DNA from: Clostridium cibarium
GTDB lineage: Bacteria > Bacillota > Clostridia > Clostridiales > Clostridiaceae
DNA length: 64,000 nucleotides
Direction: 5' to 3'
Assembly: GCF_014836335.1 (NCBI RefSeq)
Contig: NZ_JACSRA010000010.1
Span: 78,513-142,512 of the forward strand
Position numbers and translations under genes: made by a program. Shown here in pieces: positions 45,591 to 54,533 of this stretch; position 1 is the stretch's first letter, and every line of letters begins with the position of its first letter. Below the pieces are notes generated by a model. That model did no database searches and was not told the DNA's origin. It was given only the letters and a program-made list of their open reading frames with translations.

Positions 45591-46310
45591 TTAATTAATA
45601 TCATTAGAAATATCTTTTTCACAATCATCAATGGTAGAATTATCTACCTCAGTTTTAGAAAAGTCTTTATTAATAAATTGTTTCCAGTTTACAAAAATAT
45701 GATAAAGATTAATAACATCTTGCTCATTATATAGTAATATATTCTCTAATTTTTCTTTAGGCATTCTACTTATGTAGTCTTTATCTTTCATGACTTTATG
45801 AAAGGTTTTAGCTAGATTAGAACCACTTATAACTTCGCTTTCACGTACTATCCCAAAAGATTTCTCAAGATTTTTAAGGCCTATAGAGGTATCATTGTAC
45901 AGTTCATATTCTTTTTGAATATCCACAGAATCAAATTCGTTTTTAAAATTAAATTCTATACCGTATTTTTCAAATAGATAATTAATAACAGAAAAGTCGT
46001 TGTTTCCTGAAAATGTTACTATAGCTTTTTTATCTTGATTTTTCATTTTTATAAAATATTTTTGAGCTAGATAAAGAATATCTATAGATTCAGATCTATT
46101 CTCTATCATATACTGAGTTACATGAAGTTCAGTTGTTTCTTGATTAAATACACAAGCACCAAACACTCCTATACATTTAGGTTTTTTATAAACATAATGC
46201 TCTAAATCAAAGAAAATTATATCTTTAGGCAAATAATGCATTTTTTCATGACACAGCATAAATTCATTTGAAACATTGCTAACCTTTATTATATTTTCTC
46301 TAATTATCAT
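45591..46310 (-). CDS. RNase H-like (YprB-type) exonuclease domain protein
   Basis: 239-residue protein matching the RNase_H_2/YprB-type 3'-5' exonuclease fold. Probable metal ligands are FFDLEHY (Asp and Glu, about residues 33-39), GNNDFSVINYLF (Asp about 112) and YNEQDVINLYHI (about 205-216), the usual last Asp region. YprB-type proteins are often fused to or beside helicases; here none is adjacent. The substrate, DNA or RNA, is not known. The ATG at 46310 on the minus strand follows a weak site (GAAAGTTGTGGTACT). It is convergent with the AI-2E gene and divergent from feoAB. Confidence 0.8.
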   Translation of the reverse strand: MIIRENIIKVSNVSNEFMLCHEKMHYLPKDIIFFDLEHYVYKKPKCIGVFGACVFNQETTELHVTQYMIENRSESIDILYLAQKYFIKMKNQDKKAIVTFSGNNDFSVINYLFEKYGIEFNFKNEFDSVDIQKEYELYNDTSIGLKNLEKSFGIVRESEVISGSNLAKTFHKVMKDKDYISRMPKEKLENILLYNEQDVINLYHIFVNWKQFINKDFSKTEVDNSTIDDCEKDISNDIN

Positions 46311-46498
46311 AGTACCACAACTTTCCTATATAAATTTCAGTTATATTAAGGCAATATACTTAATAATGAATGTATTTATCCTTAAGTGTAATTAAAGTTT
46401 CATTTTATTATACCATTATTACTATAAATAATAATAGTATGAAAATTTTATAATAACATTTAATAAAAATATTTTAGAGAAATTTATACCTAGTATGG

Positions 46499-46527
46499 TT
46501 GACCAATTACAGTTGAGATGATATTAT
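46499..46527 (+). promoter_or_regulatory. Promoter of feoAB
   Basis: TTGACC (46499-46504), 17 bases, TATTAT (46522-46527). The start point would fall at the Fur-like box that follows. Confidence 0.6.
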
Positions 46528-46534
46528 AATTATA

Positions 46535-46549
46535 TGATAATGATTTTCA
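46535..46549. promoter_or_regulatory. Fur box upstream of feoA
   Basis: TGATAATGATTTTCA matches the 7-1-7 Fur consensus TGATAAT-N-ATTATCA at all but one base. It covers the predicted transcript start, so iron-bound Fur would block transcription; this is inferred from position. Confidence 0.75.
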
Positions 46550-46564
46550 ATATGAGGTGATATT

Positions 46565-46786
46565 ATGTGTCTATGTGATTTAGAAATAGGTGAATACGCA
46601 ACCGTTAAGATGGTAAGTGGAGATGAAAAGTTAGCAAAAAGACTTTCTGCTCTTGGATGTATTGAAGGAACTAAAGTTTTATTAAAGAGAATGGCGCCTT
46701 TGGGAGATCCGATGATAATTAATCTTAGAGGTTTTGATTTAGCAATTAGAAAGAAGGATGCTAAAAATATATTTATACATAATTAG
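46565..46786 (+). CDS. feoA: Ferrous iron transport protein A
   Basis: 73-residue SH3-like cytoplasmic protein that assists FeoB. Family features: the opening LxxLxxGExATV-like segment (LCDLEIGEYATVKM), RLSALGCIEGTKV (about residues 26-38) and MIINLRGFDLAIRKKDA (about 49-65). It lies downstream of a Fur-like box and 11 bases ahead of feoB. The ATG at 46565 follows ATATGAGGTGATATT. Confidence 0.93.
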   Translation: MCLCDLEIGEYATVKMVSGDEKLAKRLSALGCIEGTKVLLKRMAPLGDPMIINLRGFDLAIRKKDAKNIFIHN

Positions 46787-46797
46787 AGGGGGAGCTT

Positions 46798-48561
46798 ATG
46801 ACAACAGTAGCACTACTTGGTAATCCAAATGTAGGAAAGACAACACTATTTAATGCGTTAACAGGTTCGAAACAATATGTTGGAAATTGGCCTGGAGTAA
46901 CAGTAGATAAAAAAGAAGGATATTTTGAAGATATAAAGGTAGTAGACCTTCCAGGAATTTATGCTATGGACACATTTTCTAATGAAGAGAAGATAGCAAA
47001 AGATTATTTAAAACAAGATGAAGTTAATTTGATTTTAAATATTGTAGATGCAACAAATCTTGATAGAAATTTATATTTAACAACTCAGCTTAAAGAATTT
47101 AACAAGCCAATTATTCTAGCGGTAAATATGGTTGATATAGCTGAGAATAGAGGAATTATAATTGATTATAAAAAGCTAGGTGAATTATTAAATGTAACTG
47201 TTATACCTATTTCAGCATCTAAGAAGATAGGTATAGATAAGTTGACTAATATTTTAAAAAATGAACCATTAGAAAAAGTAAATGATGGTGATAAGTTTGA
47301 TTTTAAAGATGAAAAACAAGCATATGATTTTATAGAAAAAGTAATATTGAAATGCAAGATTAAGGAAGACAAGAAAAAGAATTCTCTAACAGAAAAATTT
47401 GATAAAGTTTTACTTAATCCATGGCTTGCATATCCTATATTTATATTAATGATGATATTAACTTTTGAAATAACTTTTTCATGGATAGGACAACCTTTAT
47501 CTGATTTATTAGATGGATTATTAAATGATTCATTTATGCCTTGGGTAAGTGAATTGCTTGGAAATTCCTCACCGTGGTTCCAATCACTAATTGTAGATGG
47601 AATTATATCTGGAGTTGGAGGAATATTAGTATTATTACCTGTTATTTTAGCTTTATTTGTTTGTATAACTTTCTTAGAAGATAGTGGCTATATGGCTAGA
47701 GTAGCTTTCTTAATGGATAAGTTTATGAGGAAGATTGGTTTATCAGGTAAAGCATTTATTCCAATGATAGTAGGGTTTGGATGTTCTGTTCCAGCAATTA
47801 TGACTGCTAGAACTCTTGAAAGTGAAAAGGATAGAAAACTTACTGCACTACTTGTACCATTGATGTCATGTAATGCTAGACTTCCAGTATATACAGTTTT
47901 TGCAGCAGTGTTTTTCTCTAAACATCAAGGGCTTGTCGTTGCATCACTTTATCTATTGGGAATAGTAGTAGCCTTTTTAATAGGAATATTATTTAAGAAG
48001 ACAATTTTTAAGAAGGATGAAGAGCCTTTTATAATAGAGTTACCTGAATATAAAATGCCTAGTGTTAAATCAGTAGTAAAACAAACTTTAGATAAAGCTA
48101 AAGGATTTATAAAAAAAGCAGGAACAATAATATTTGCAATGAGTGTAGTTATATGGTTCCTTTCAAACTTTAGTATTACAGGTAAGGTAGAAAATATAGA
48201 TGAAAGTATTTTGGCAAATATAGGAACATTTATGGCACCAATCTTCGCTCCATTAGGATTTGGTAATTGGCAATCAGCTGTATCACTGCTTTCTGGAATC
48301 TTAGCAAAAGAAACAGTATTAGCATCTATGCAAGTGATTTTTGCTGGTGACTTAAGTGTTATATTATCAGCTCATTTTACGGCCTTATCAGCTTATACAT
48401 TCTTGGTGTTTGTTTTGCTTTATACACCTTGTGTATCAGTTATTGGAACTATGAAGAAAGAATATGGTACTAAGTTAACGTTATTTTCAGTATTTTATCA
48501 GTTAGTACTAGCTTGGTGTGTATCATTTTTAGTATTTAACATTGGAAGTTTATTTTTTTAA
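46798..48561 (+). CDS. feoB: Ferrous iron transporter B
   Basis: GTP-dependent membrane protein importing Fe(II). The N-terminal G domain shows GNPNVGKTTLFNAL (about residues 8-21), the G2-like GNWPGVTV, G3 DLPGIY (about 50-55), and G4 NMVD (about 103-106). Membrane domains contain the two gate repeats with conserved Cys, GFGCSVPAIMTAR (about 325-337) and YTPCVSVIGTMKKE (about 542-555). At 587 residues it is at the short end of FeoB, below the roughly 770 of E. coli, which is common in clostridia. AGAGGGGGAGCTT precedes the ATG. Order feoA-feoB-Cys-rich protein is the known Firmicute layout. Confidence 0.96.
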   Translation: MTTVALLGNPNVGKTTLFNALTGSKQYVGNWPGVTVDKKEGYFEDIKVVDLPGIYAMDTFSNEEKIAKDYLKQDEVNLILNIVDATNLDRNLYLTTQLKEFNKPIILAVNMVDIAENRGIIIDYKKLGELLNVTVIPISASKKIGIDKLTNILKNEPLEKVNDGDKFDFKDEKQAYDFIEKVILKCKIKEDKKKNSLTEKFDKVLLNPWLAYPIFILMMILTFEITFSWIGQPLSDLLDGLLNDSFMPWVSELLGNSSPWFQSLIVDGIISGVGGILVLLPVILALFVCITFLEDSGYMARVAFLMDKFMRKIGLSGKAFIPMIVGFGCSVPAIMTARTLESEKDRKLTALLVPLMSCNARLPVYTVFAAVFFSKHQGLVVASLYLLGIVVAFLIGILFKKTIFKKDEEPFIIELPEYKMPSVKSVVKQTLDKAKGFIKKAGTIIFAMSVVIWFLSNFSITGKVENIDESILANIGTFMAPIFAPLGFGNWQSAVSLLSGILAKETVLASMQVIFAGDLSVILSAHFTALSAYTFLVFVLLYTPCVSVIGTMKKEYGTKLTLFSVFYQLVLAWCVSFLVFNIGSLFF

Positions 48562-48575
48562 AAGAAGGTGAATAT

Positions 48576-48704
48576 ATGGAAATTTTAATTACAGGAGCAA
48601 TTGTATTAATTGCAGGATTTATAATATATAAGAATGTGAAAAATTCTTCAAAAGGGAAATGTAATTGTGGAGATTGTTCAAAAAATTGCCCTTCAAGAAA
48701 ATAG
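48576..48704 (+). CDS. FeoB-associated Cys-rich membrane protein (42 aa)
   Basis: Short gene found by reading the 3' flank of feoB. A single membrane helix (about residues 3-18) is followed by a small cytoplasmic tail with four cysteines, in the pattern CNCGDCSKNC (29-38). This is the shape of the FeoB-associated Cys-rich family, found after feoB in many Firmicutes and proposed to aid iron transfer. The ATG at 48576 follows AAGAAGGTGAATAT and lies 14 bases behind the feoB stop. A terminator begins five bases after its stop. Only the position and motif support the function. Confidence 0.85.
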   Translation: MEILITGAIVLIAGFIIYKNVKNSSKGKCNCGDCSKNCPSRK

Positions 48705-48708
48705 ACTA

Positions 48709-48743
48709 TAATAGGATAAGAACTCTTATCCTATTATTTTTTT
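48709..48743. terminator. Terminator of feoAB
   Basis: TAATAGGATAAGA (48709-48721) is a perfect inverted repeat of TCTTATCCTATTA (48724-48736) with T7 behind. The minus-strand MBL gene ends within it. Confidence 0.85.
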
Positions 48744-49594
48744 ACTTTACATATGTTTTTTCCATCTGAAGAAAGGGTAATGGTTCCATCCTTATCAGTT
48801 CTGAAAATTTTGATCTTATTTGAATTAAGTAGAGCTAACGTTTCCTTGTGTGGATGACCGTAAGGATTATCCGTGCCAGCACTTATCACTACTATAGAAG
48901 GGTTAACGGCTTTTAAAAAGGCTTCTGAAGTTGAACTGGAGGAGCCATGATGTCCTAGTTTTAGTACATCTGATTTTACATTGCTATTTTGAGATAGAAT
49001 CTCATTTTCTACTTCTTTTTCTGCATCACCTGTAAATAGAAATTTAGTTTCGCCAAATTTAATTAATATAACTGGAGAATAGTTGTTTAAGTTTTCTTTT
49101 GATGAATCATTTATGGGGGAGAAAACAGATATTTCAGTATTTTCTCCTAAGTCTATAGAAGATAATCCAGCTTTAAGAATATTAATTTTTAAGTTTTTAC
49201 TTTTTAGTGCTTCAACCATAGATTCAAAACTTTTAGTAGTACTTTGTACTTTTGGGGAATAAAAGCGTCCTATATCAAATTGTCTTATTATAGAGGACAT
49301 GTTTCCAATATGGTCTTCATGAGGGTGAGTTGCTATTAAATAATCAATTCTATTTATGTTTAATTGTTTGAGTGAAGTAAGTAATTTCTTCCTTGAAGTT
49401 TTTGGACCGGAGTCAATTAATAGATTCCTATTATTTACTTGAATAAGTATCGAATCACCTTGACCTACGTCAAAATAGTGCACTAACATTTTATTATAAT
49501 TACTTTGAAGTCTTAAATTATTACTTTTACAGAAAAAAAGAATAAATGGAATTATGATTATTAGAAAAATTATAATTAAGTTTTTTCTTTTCAT
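48734..49594 (-). CDS. Membrane-anchored ComEC-like metallo-beta-lactamase fold hydrolase
   Basis: 286-residue protein with an N-terminal hydrophobic helix (about residues 5-22) and an outside metallo-beta-lactamase domain: HYFDVGQGDSILI (about 40-52), THPHEDHIGN (HxHxDH, about 88-97), FTGDAE (about 187-192) and LGHHGSSSSTS (about 209-219). This is the stand-alone form of the ComEC/Rec2 C-terminal domain, without the channel. Related proteins in clostridia may hydrolyse DNA or other phosphodiesters outside the cell; the substrate here is unknown. I start it at ATG 49594 behind AAGGAGATTACATTA; the frame from 49630 lacks such a site. Confidence 0.82.
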   Translation of the reverse strand: MKRKNLIIIFLIIIIPFILFFCKSNNLRLQSNYNKMLVHYFDVGQGDSILIQVNNRNLLIDSGPKTSRKKLLTSLKQLNINRIDYLIATHPHEDHIGNMSSIIRQFDIGRFYSPKVQSTTKSFESMVEALKSKNLKINILKAGLSSIDLGENTEISVFSPINDSSKENLNNYSPVILIKFGETKFLFTGDAEKEVENEILSQNSNVKSDVLKLGHHGSSSSTSEAFLKAVNPSIVVISAGTDNPYGHPHKETLALLNSNKIKIFRTDKDGTITLSSDGKNICKVKK

Positions 49595-49732
49595 TAATGT
49601 AATCTCCTTAACTATTAGTATAATATCCATTAAGATTACAAATATACAGTTAGGAGAAGTAATACATTTAGTTGCATATATTATTTAAGAATAATATAAT
49701 AGTTTTGATTTAAATAGAAAGGTGGATTTAAT

Positions 49733-50443
49733 TTGTACATAAGAATAATATCATATGGGATATACATGATTTGGATGAGGCTTAGAGGTTTTAAAAGATA
49801 TTTTATAGAAAAAACAAGGGGAGAAGAAGAGGCTTGGAGATATGGACAAAAAGTTTTCTTAAAGTGGAGTAGATTCACTATAAAGACATTGCAAATGGAA
49901 ATTGAAGTTATAGGTGCTCAGAATATACCAAAAGGAACTTGCGTCTTTATGGGAAATCATCAAAGTATATTAGATATACCAGTCATTAGAGCTACAGTTG
50001 GAAGAACTGTAGATTTTGTGGCAAAGGAAGAACTTCTAAAGGTTCCTGTCATTGGGTATTGGATTGCTCATTTAAAGAGCGTTTCTTTAGATAGGAATAA
50101 TGTAAGAGAAGGTCTTAAGGCTATGAATACAGCAATAGAGAGAATAAGTAATGGATATAATTTTGTTATATTTCCAGAAGGAACAAGAAGTAAGGATGGG
50201 AGAATTAATAGTTTTAAGAAAGGGAGCGTAAAAATAGCTACAAAATCGAGAACTCCTATTGTACCCTTTGCAATAAATGGAACAGCATCTTGTTTTGAAG
50301 AAAATAAAAAATTTAAATCCGGAAAAGTAAAAATAATATTTGGAAGGCAAATAGATACAAATAACTTGTCAAAAGAAGAAGAAAAAAGTCTTGTGGATAA
50401 ATTATACAGTGAAGTGTACAATATGTATGAAGAGATTTGCTAA
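49733..50443 (+). CDS. plsC: 1-acyl-sn-glycerol-3-phosphate acyltransferase
   Basis: Acylates lysophosphatidate to phosphatidate at the membrane in phospholipid synthesis. The 236-residue product has the HX4D motif in GNHQSILDIP (about residues 77-86) and the glycerophosphate-binding FPEGTRSKDG (about 149-158), with an N-terminal hydrophobic amphipathic segment. The start is TTG 49733, seven bases behind AAAGGTGG; a TTG start is uncommon but the spacing is right. It stands alone, divergent from the MBL gene. Several PlsC paralogues are usual, so the acyl preference cannot be read here. Confidence 0.92.
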   Translation: MYIRIISYGIYMIWMRLRGFKRYFIEKTRGEEEAWRYGQKVFLKWSRFTIKTLQMEIEVIGAQNIPKGTCVFMGNHQSILDIPVIRATVGRTVDFVAKEELLKVPVIGYWIAHLKSVSLDRNNVREGLKAMNTAIERISNGYNFVIFPEGTRSKDGRINSFKKGSVKIATKSRTPIVPFAINGTASCFEENKKFKSGKVKIIFGRQIDTNNLSKEEEKSLVDKLYSEVYNMYEEIC

Positions 50444-50608
50444 ATGCAAATCCTTCATATTTATTTAAAATTTCTTTATGTCAATGTTTACATAGCGGAA
50501 AAATGAAAAAATGATAGTTTAAGAATTGCAAAGCCTATGATATAATGACTTTATTGTTAGTTAAAAATGCAATTATTTGAAAGCAAAATCATAAGGGGGC
50601 AAAATTAA

Positions 50609-52360
50609 ATGAGGAAAGAGTTTTCTATAAGTAATGACAAGATTATTATTAATTTTACAGCAAAGTATTGCAAAACTTTTGAAAGTTTGTTAGAAAGTGA
50701 AGGATTTAGAAGAGTATTAGATGTATATTTAAAACAAGCCCAAAAGAAAAAAAATCTATCTTATGGATATTTAAGCAATGTGCTTAAGGAAGATGATATT
50801 GCAAATTTAAGAAAAGATTTAGTAAAAGTTTTCAAGTGTTTAACTGTTATGAGTGCTAGTGAGATTACTGATACTAATCCTAAATTTGAGGAGTTGCTAT
50901 CAAATAAGGATAGTTTTATTCGTGTTGTTGAAGATTTTTATTTATTCTGGAGAAGACTTGAAAGATATACACTTATTCATAGTGGAAAAGTTGAACAAGG
51001 ATTAGCAGCAATGAGTTTTACCGAAGCTAATGATAGATTTTCTAATTTAGTATTATCTTTATATAGAAAGATAGAAAAAAATGTGTTAGGAGTAGTTCCT
51101 AAAGTATTTAGAGAATTACCAGCTGGCGGAAATGCATCTATTATGATTAACAAATTAGTTTGGCCTATACCAAAAGGATATGAAATCTTAGAAGATATTC
51201 CATTTGTTGATTCAATATTATTAGAGGCACCATTTATAACTTATCCAAAGAGAAATACTAGAGATGGTATGTTTACAGAAATAGATGAGAATCCGTTAAA
51301 AGTAGCTAATATAAATAAGGATCATTGGTTCTGTTATCCTGCTAAAGTTGGTGAATTATTAGCATATATATATTTTCATAGAGATTTTATGGAACATGGA
51401 ATTACACTATGCAATCTTTTCGAAATGGCTAGAAAAGAAGAATGTAGAGGAAGAAAGCCAGATATTGTTTATGTTTATGGGGCAACAGATGAAGGACAAG
51501 AATTAAAGACAGTATTTTACGATGACAGTGAAAATGATATTATGTTAGGTTATATAAATCATTCAGATAAAATTGATTATTTTGGATATATTAAAAAGAT
51601 GACTTTAACTCTTCATAATTTAATAATGATTAAAAGAGGATATTTACCTATTCATGGGGCCATGGTTAACTTGACATTAAAGAATGGTAACACTGCAAAT
51701 GTTGTTATTATGGGAGATAGTGGAGCAGGTAAATCAGAAAGTCTAGAAGCATTTAGATCTTTAAGTGAAGATTATATTTCAGATATGAGTATAATATTTG
51801 ATGATATGGGTACATTCAAATATGAGAATGGTAAGATAGTTGGATATGGTACTGAAATTGGAGCTTTTGTTAGATTAGATGATTTAGATCAAGGCTATGC
51901 ATTTAAAGAAATTGATAGAAGTATTTTTATGAATCCTGATAAAATAAATGCAAGACTTGTAACACCAGTAGCGCCATATAATGTAATAACTAAGGGATAT
52001 CCAGTTGATTTATTTTATTATGCAAATAATTATACAAAAGTTGATGAAGGGGGAAATTCTCTTGAATACTTTGAGTCGCCAGAAGAAGCGATTAAGGTAT
52101 TTAGAGCTGGAGCTAGAATGGCAAAAGGAACAACAACCGAGAAAGGTTTAGTTGAGTCATTCTTTGCAAATCCATTTGGGCCAGCCCAAAAGGAGAAAGA
52201 GACAGATTTATTAATAAATAAATACTTTAATGCTATGTTTAAAGAAGCAGGAGTTAAAGTTGGACAAATTAAGACTTGTCTAGGAGTTCAAGGTCAAGAA
52301 AAGACTGGCCCTAGAAATGCGGCATTAGAGTTGTTTGACGAAATTAAAAAGTTAGTATAG
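50609..52360 (+). CDS. PEP carboxykinase-like / HPr kinase-like P-loop protein
   Basis: 583-residue protein whose C-terminal 300 residues follow the PEP carboxykinase order, but with an HPr-kinase-style P-loop. Seen: His349 in LPIHGAMV, at the place of the PEPCK metal His; Walker A GDSGAGKS (369-376), which reads like HPr kinase rather than the GLSGTGKT of PEPCK; an acidic pair Asp398-Asp399 in IFDDMG; Arg449 in NARL, at the place of the PEPCK oxaloacetate-binding Arg; and AKGTTTEKGLVESF, resembling the PEPCK KVAGTERG loop. The N-terminal 190 residues are helical and unlike either family. The reaction is unknown; kinase or carboxykinase activity is possible. GGGGGCAAAATTAA precedes the ATG. 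It is a single gene. Confidence 0.75.
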   Translation: MRKEFSISNDKIIINFTAKYCKTFESLLESEGFRRVLDVYLKQAQKKKNLSYGYLSNVLKEDDIANLRKDLVKVFKCLTVMSASEITDTNPKFEELLSNKDSFIRVVEDFYLFWRRLERYTLIHSGKVEQGLAAMSFTEANDRFSNLVLSLYRKIEKNVLGVVPKVFRELPAGGNASIMINKLVWPIPKGYEILEDIPFVDSILLEAPFITYPKRNTRDGMFTEIDENPLKVANINKDHWFCYPAKVGELLAYIYFHRDFMEHGITLCNLFEMARKEECRGRKPDIVYVYGATDEGQELKTVFYDDSENDIMLGYINHSDKIDYFGYIKKMTLTLHNLIMIKRGYLPIHGAMVNLTLKNGNTANVVIMGDSGAGKSESLEAFRSLSEDYISDMSIIFDDMGTFKYENGKIVGYGTEIGAFVRLDDLDQGYAFKEIDRSIFMNPDKINARLVTPVAPYNVITKGYPVDLFYYANNYTKVDEGGNSLEYFESPEEAIKVFRAGARMAKGTTTEKGLVESFFANPFGPAQKEKETDLLINKYFNAMFKEAGVKVGQIKTCLGVQGQEKTGPRNAALELFDEIKKLV

Positions 52361-52367
52361 AAATCCA

Positions 52368-52397
52368 AAAAAGGAACTCTTTTAAGAGTTCCTTTTT
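52368..52397. terminator. Bidirectional terminator
   Basis: AAAAAGGAACTCTT (52368-52381) is a perfect inverted repeat of AAGAGTTCCTTTTT (52384-52397), giving T5 on either strand. Confidence 0.85.
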
Positions 52398-53067
52398 AGT
52401 AATATTTATTTTTCCATTTTAATAATTTCTTTTTAAGTTCATTGAATTTTATTTCTAAATTTGAATTTTGAATAAATGTTGAGTATTTATTTGCTAAAAT
52501 ACCAGCATCAAACTGAATCAAATAAGCTATTTTTTTCAAACTAATTAAAGATTTTAATGTTGAATAAAAATCCATAAGTAGGAAGATTGCTAAAGTAAAA
52601 AATAGTGTTGGTTTAATGTTTTCTGGAATCATATTTATCAAATTAGTTACCATAGGATGAATTATTTTAACTATTCCTATAGATACAGCTCCCCACATTA
52701 ATGAGAAGTGTAAACAAATTCTACCGTGAAGATTAAGTGGATCTTCTGTATAATCCCAATATTTTGTTTTAAACAATTTCTCTAATAAAAAGCCTGTGAT
52801 ATACTCTATTGAGGAAGTAAATAATGTTGCAAATATTAATAATACCAGTATGTTGTTGTTCTTAAAGTTAGTAAGTAATATTATTATAGATAATAAACAA
52901 GCACCATAAATAGGACAAAGAGGACCATGTAGAAAGCCTCTATTTACAAATTTCCTTTGGTTTTTATATGCGTAAGCTACTTCAGCGCACCAACCTAAAA
53001 ACGAATAAAAAATATAATAAAAAAATAAATTAAAAATGTTAAAATCTAAAAAATTAACTAACTGCAT
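52396..53067 (-). CDS. Putative ABC-transporter type IV / DUF1113-type membrane protein
   Basis: 223-residue polytopic protein with about six hydrophobic segments. The opening YIFYSFLGWCAEVAYA and NRGFLHGPLCPIYG are the conserved motifs of the family annotated as putative ABC-transporter type IV. Despite the name, no ATPase gene is near and the function is unknown. I start it at ATG 53067, because on the minus strand AGGAGGAGGATAGT directly precedes it; the frame from 53118 lacks a ribosome-binding site. The last base of its stop codon overlaps the terminator. Confidence 0.8.
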   Translation of the reverse strand: MQLVNFLDFNIFNLFFYYIFYSFLGWCAEVAYAYKNQRKFVNRGFLHGPLCPIYGACLLSIIILLTNFKNNNILVLLIFATLFTSSIEYITGFLLEKLFKTKYWDYTEDPLNLHGRICLHFSLMWGAVSIGIVKIIHPMVTNLINMIPENIKPTLFFTLAIFLLMDFYSTLKSLISLKKIAYLIQFDAGILANKYSTFIQNSNLEIKFNELKKKLLKWKNKYY

Positions 53068-53191
53068 ACTATCCTCCTCCTGATTGTTATATCCATTATA
53101 TAATAGAATTATTAACAATATATTAAAGAAAAACTTAAAAAAATCTTAAGTTTATAGTTAATGTACCAATTTACATAAAAGCATAATAAAT

Positions 53192-53218
53192 ATAGCCCTT
53201 TCTTAGTAGAAGGGCTAT
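53192..53218 (-). terminator. Terminator after the DUF378 gene
   Basis: ATAGCCCTT (53192-53200) pairs with AAGGGCTAT (53210-53218). It lies downstream of the minus-strand DUF378 gene and, on that strand, is followed by ATTTATTAT. Confidence 0.6.
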
Positions 53219-53225
53219 AGAAAAT

Positions 53226-53432
53226 TTAATCTGCATCTCTAAAGCTTTTTTTTGCAAAAAATGATAAACAATATAATCCGGAAACTCCAACTAGACCGTA
53301 TATAATTCTACTAAATGTTGTCATTTGTCCAAATAGTACTGCTACTAAATCAAATTGAAAGAATCCTATAAGTCCCCAGTTTATTGCCCCAATTAAAACT
53401 AAAATGAAAGCAATCCTATCTAATATTTTCAT
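53226..53432 (-). CDS. DUF378 family small membrane protein
   Basis: 68-residue protein with two membrane helices. The INWGLIGFFQFDLVAVLFG stretch and the RIIYGLVGVSGLY stretch are the signature of DUF378 (YuzA-like), of unknown function. I start it at ATG 53432, behind GAAGGAGTGTGTATTT on the minus strand; the longer frame from 53495 lacks this. It follows the Lrp regulator gene by 69 bases on the same strand, so they may share a transcript, but no functional link is known. Confidence 0.8.
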   Translation of the reverse strand: MKILDRIAFILVLIGAINWGLIGFFQFDLVAVLFGQMTTFSRIIYGLVGVSGLYCLSFFAKKSFRDAD

Positions 53433-53500
53433 AAATACACACTCCTTCACATTAATACAATATATAATATATCCAGAATGTATAATATTATTCAAAATTG

Positions 53501-53968
53501 CTATAAAGTAATATTTCTGTCAATTGGTTGAGATAATGAAACAAAAGTATAAGTTCTTTGAATTCCATGAATATTGTTGATTTTTTCAAGTAAAACATTT
53601 TGAAGATCATGAATATTTTTGGAAATTACTTTTGCAAACATAGAATAATCACCAGTTGTCAAATGTAATTCAACAACTTCATCTATTTTTTTCATTTCTT
53701 CAAAGACATTTGTAAAAGAAGAAGCTTTGTCCACATAAATTCCAACAAAACAACAAACATCATAACCAAGCTTTCCAAGATCTAAAAGAATTCTTGAACC
53801 CTTAATAATACCTAGGTCCTCCATTTTCTTCATACGAACATGTATAGTTCCACCACTTACATGGCATATTCTAGCTATCTCCAGATATGGAGTTCTACAA
53901 TCTTTAATAAGCAAATCTAAAATTTGAAGATCTAACTCGTCCAATTGAAGCGTTACATTTTCAGTCAT
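53501..53968 (-). CDS. Lrp/AsnC family transcriptional regulator
   Basis: 155-residue DNA-binding protein. The N-terminal helix-turn-helix covers about residues 10-60 (LDLQILDLLIKDCRT, then SGGTIHVRMKKMEDLGII), and the C-terminal RAM/ASNC effector domain about 70-145, with the conserved LTTGDYSMFAKV (about 102-113). Such proteins sense an amino acid and regulate amino-acid genes or their own. The ATG follows AAAGAGGTGATAAT on the minus strand. The upstream 236-base region, shared with the divergent 107-aa membrane gene, may contain its operator, though I found no clear palindrome. Confidence 0.92.
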   Translation of the reverse strand: MTENVTLQLDELDLQILDLLIKDCRTPYLEIARICHVSGGTIHVRMKKMEDLGIIKGSRILLDLGKLGYDVCCFVGIYVDKASSFTNVFEEMKKIDEVVELHLTTGDYSMFAKVISKNIHDLQNVLLEKINNIHGIQRTYTFVSLSQPIDRNITL

Positions 53969-54204
53969 ATTATCACCTCTTTAACTTATCATTAATAATA
54001 TTCTATCAAACAATATGCTATTTTCAAAGAAAAAAATAAAAAATTGCAAAAAATATATATTATTATTAATATATTCTCAAATTTGAACCATATAAAGTTA
54101 AATTGGCATAAAAATTAAGGTAACATGTTTTTATTATTGTACTTGAAAAAGAATAACTTATAATCTAATATTATAAGTAGAGTTAGTTAATAGGAGGATA
54201 TAAT

Positions 54205-54528
54205 ATGTTAAATACACTTGTAGGGATACTATATTTAGTATTAATGATAGCTGTAGTAATAGGAATACTTACATTACTAAAGAAGTTTGTTTTTGCAAAA
54301 ATAAGGATTAATAAATTTATTCCACTAGGAATAGCAGTAGCTGGGCTTTTGTTTCAGTTCTTTTTAAGAGTTGATAATATATATGTAAATGCAGGTATTA
54401 CTATATTGGTTGTTGTAGCCTTCGCCTGGTTTTTAGATATACAACAAACTGGTGGGCCAAGAAAAAATGCGAAGAAAGTAGTAATAAAGCCAAAAGCAAA
54501 ACCTAATAGAATAAAAAATAACAAGTAA
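54205..54528 (+). CDS. Small membrane protein of unknown function (107 aa)
   Basis: Unrecognised 107-residue protein with three predicted membrane segments (about residues 4-26, 36-53 and 58-76) and a strongly basic cytoplasmic tail (RKNAKKVVIKPKAKPNRIKNNK pattern, read from about residue 86). ATAGGAGGATATAAT precedes its ATG, and a strong terminator follows. It is divergent from the Lrp regulator, which may therefore control it. Basic tail and small size suggest interaction with membrane lipids or nucleic acid, but this is only an impression. Confidence 0.65.
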   Translation: MLNTLVGILYLVLMIAVVIGILTLLKKFVFAKIRINKFIPLGIAVAGLLFQFFLRVDNIYVNAGITILVVVAFAWFLDIQQTGGPRKNAKKVVIKPKAKPNRIKNNK

Positions 54529-54533
54529 AATAG

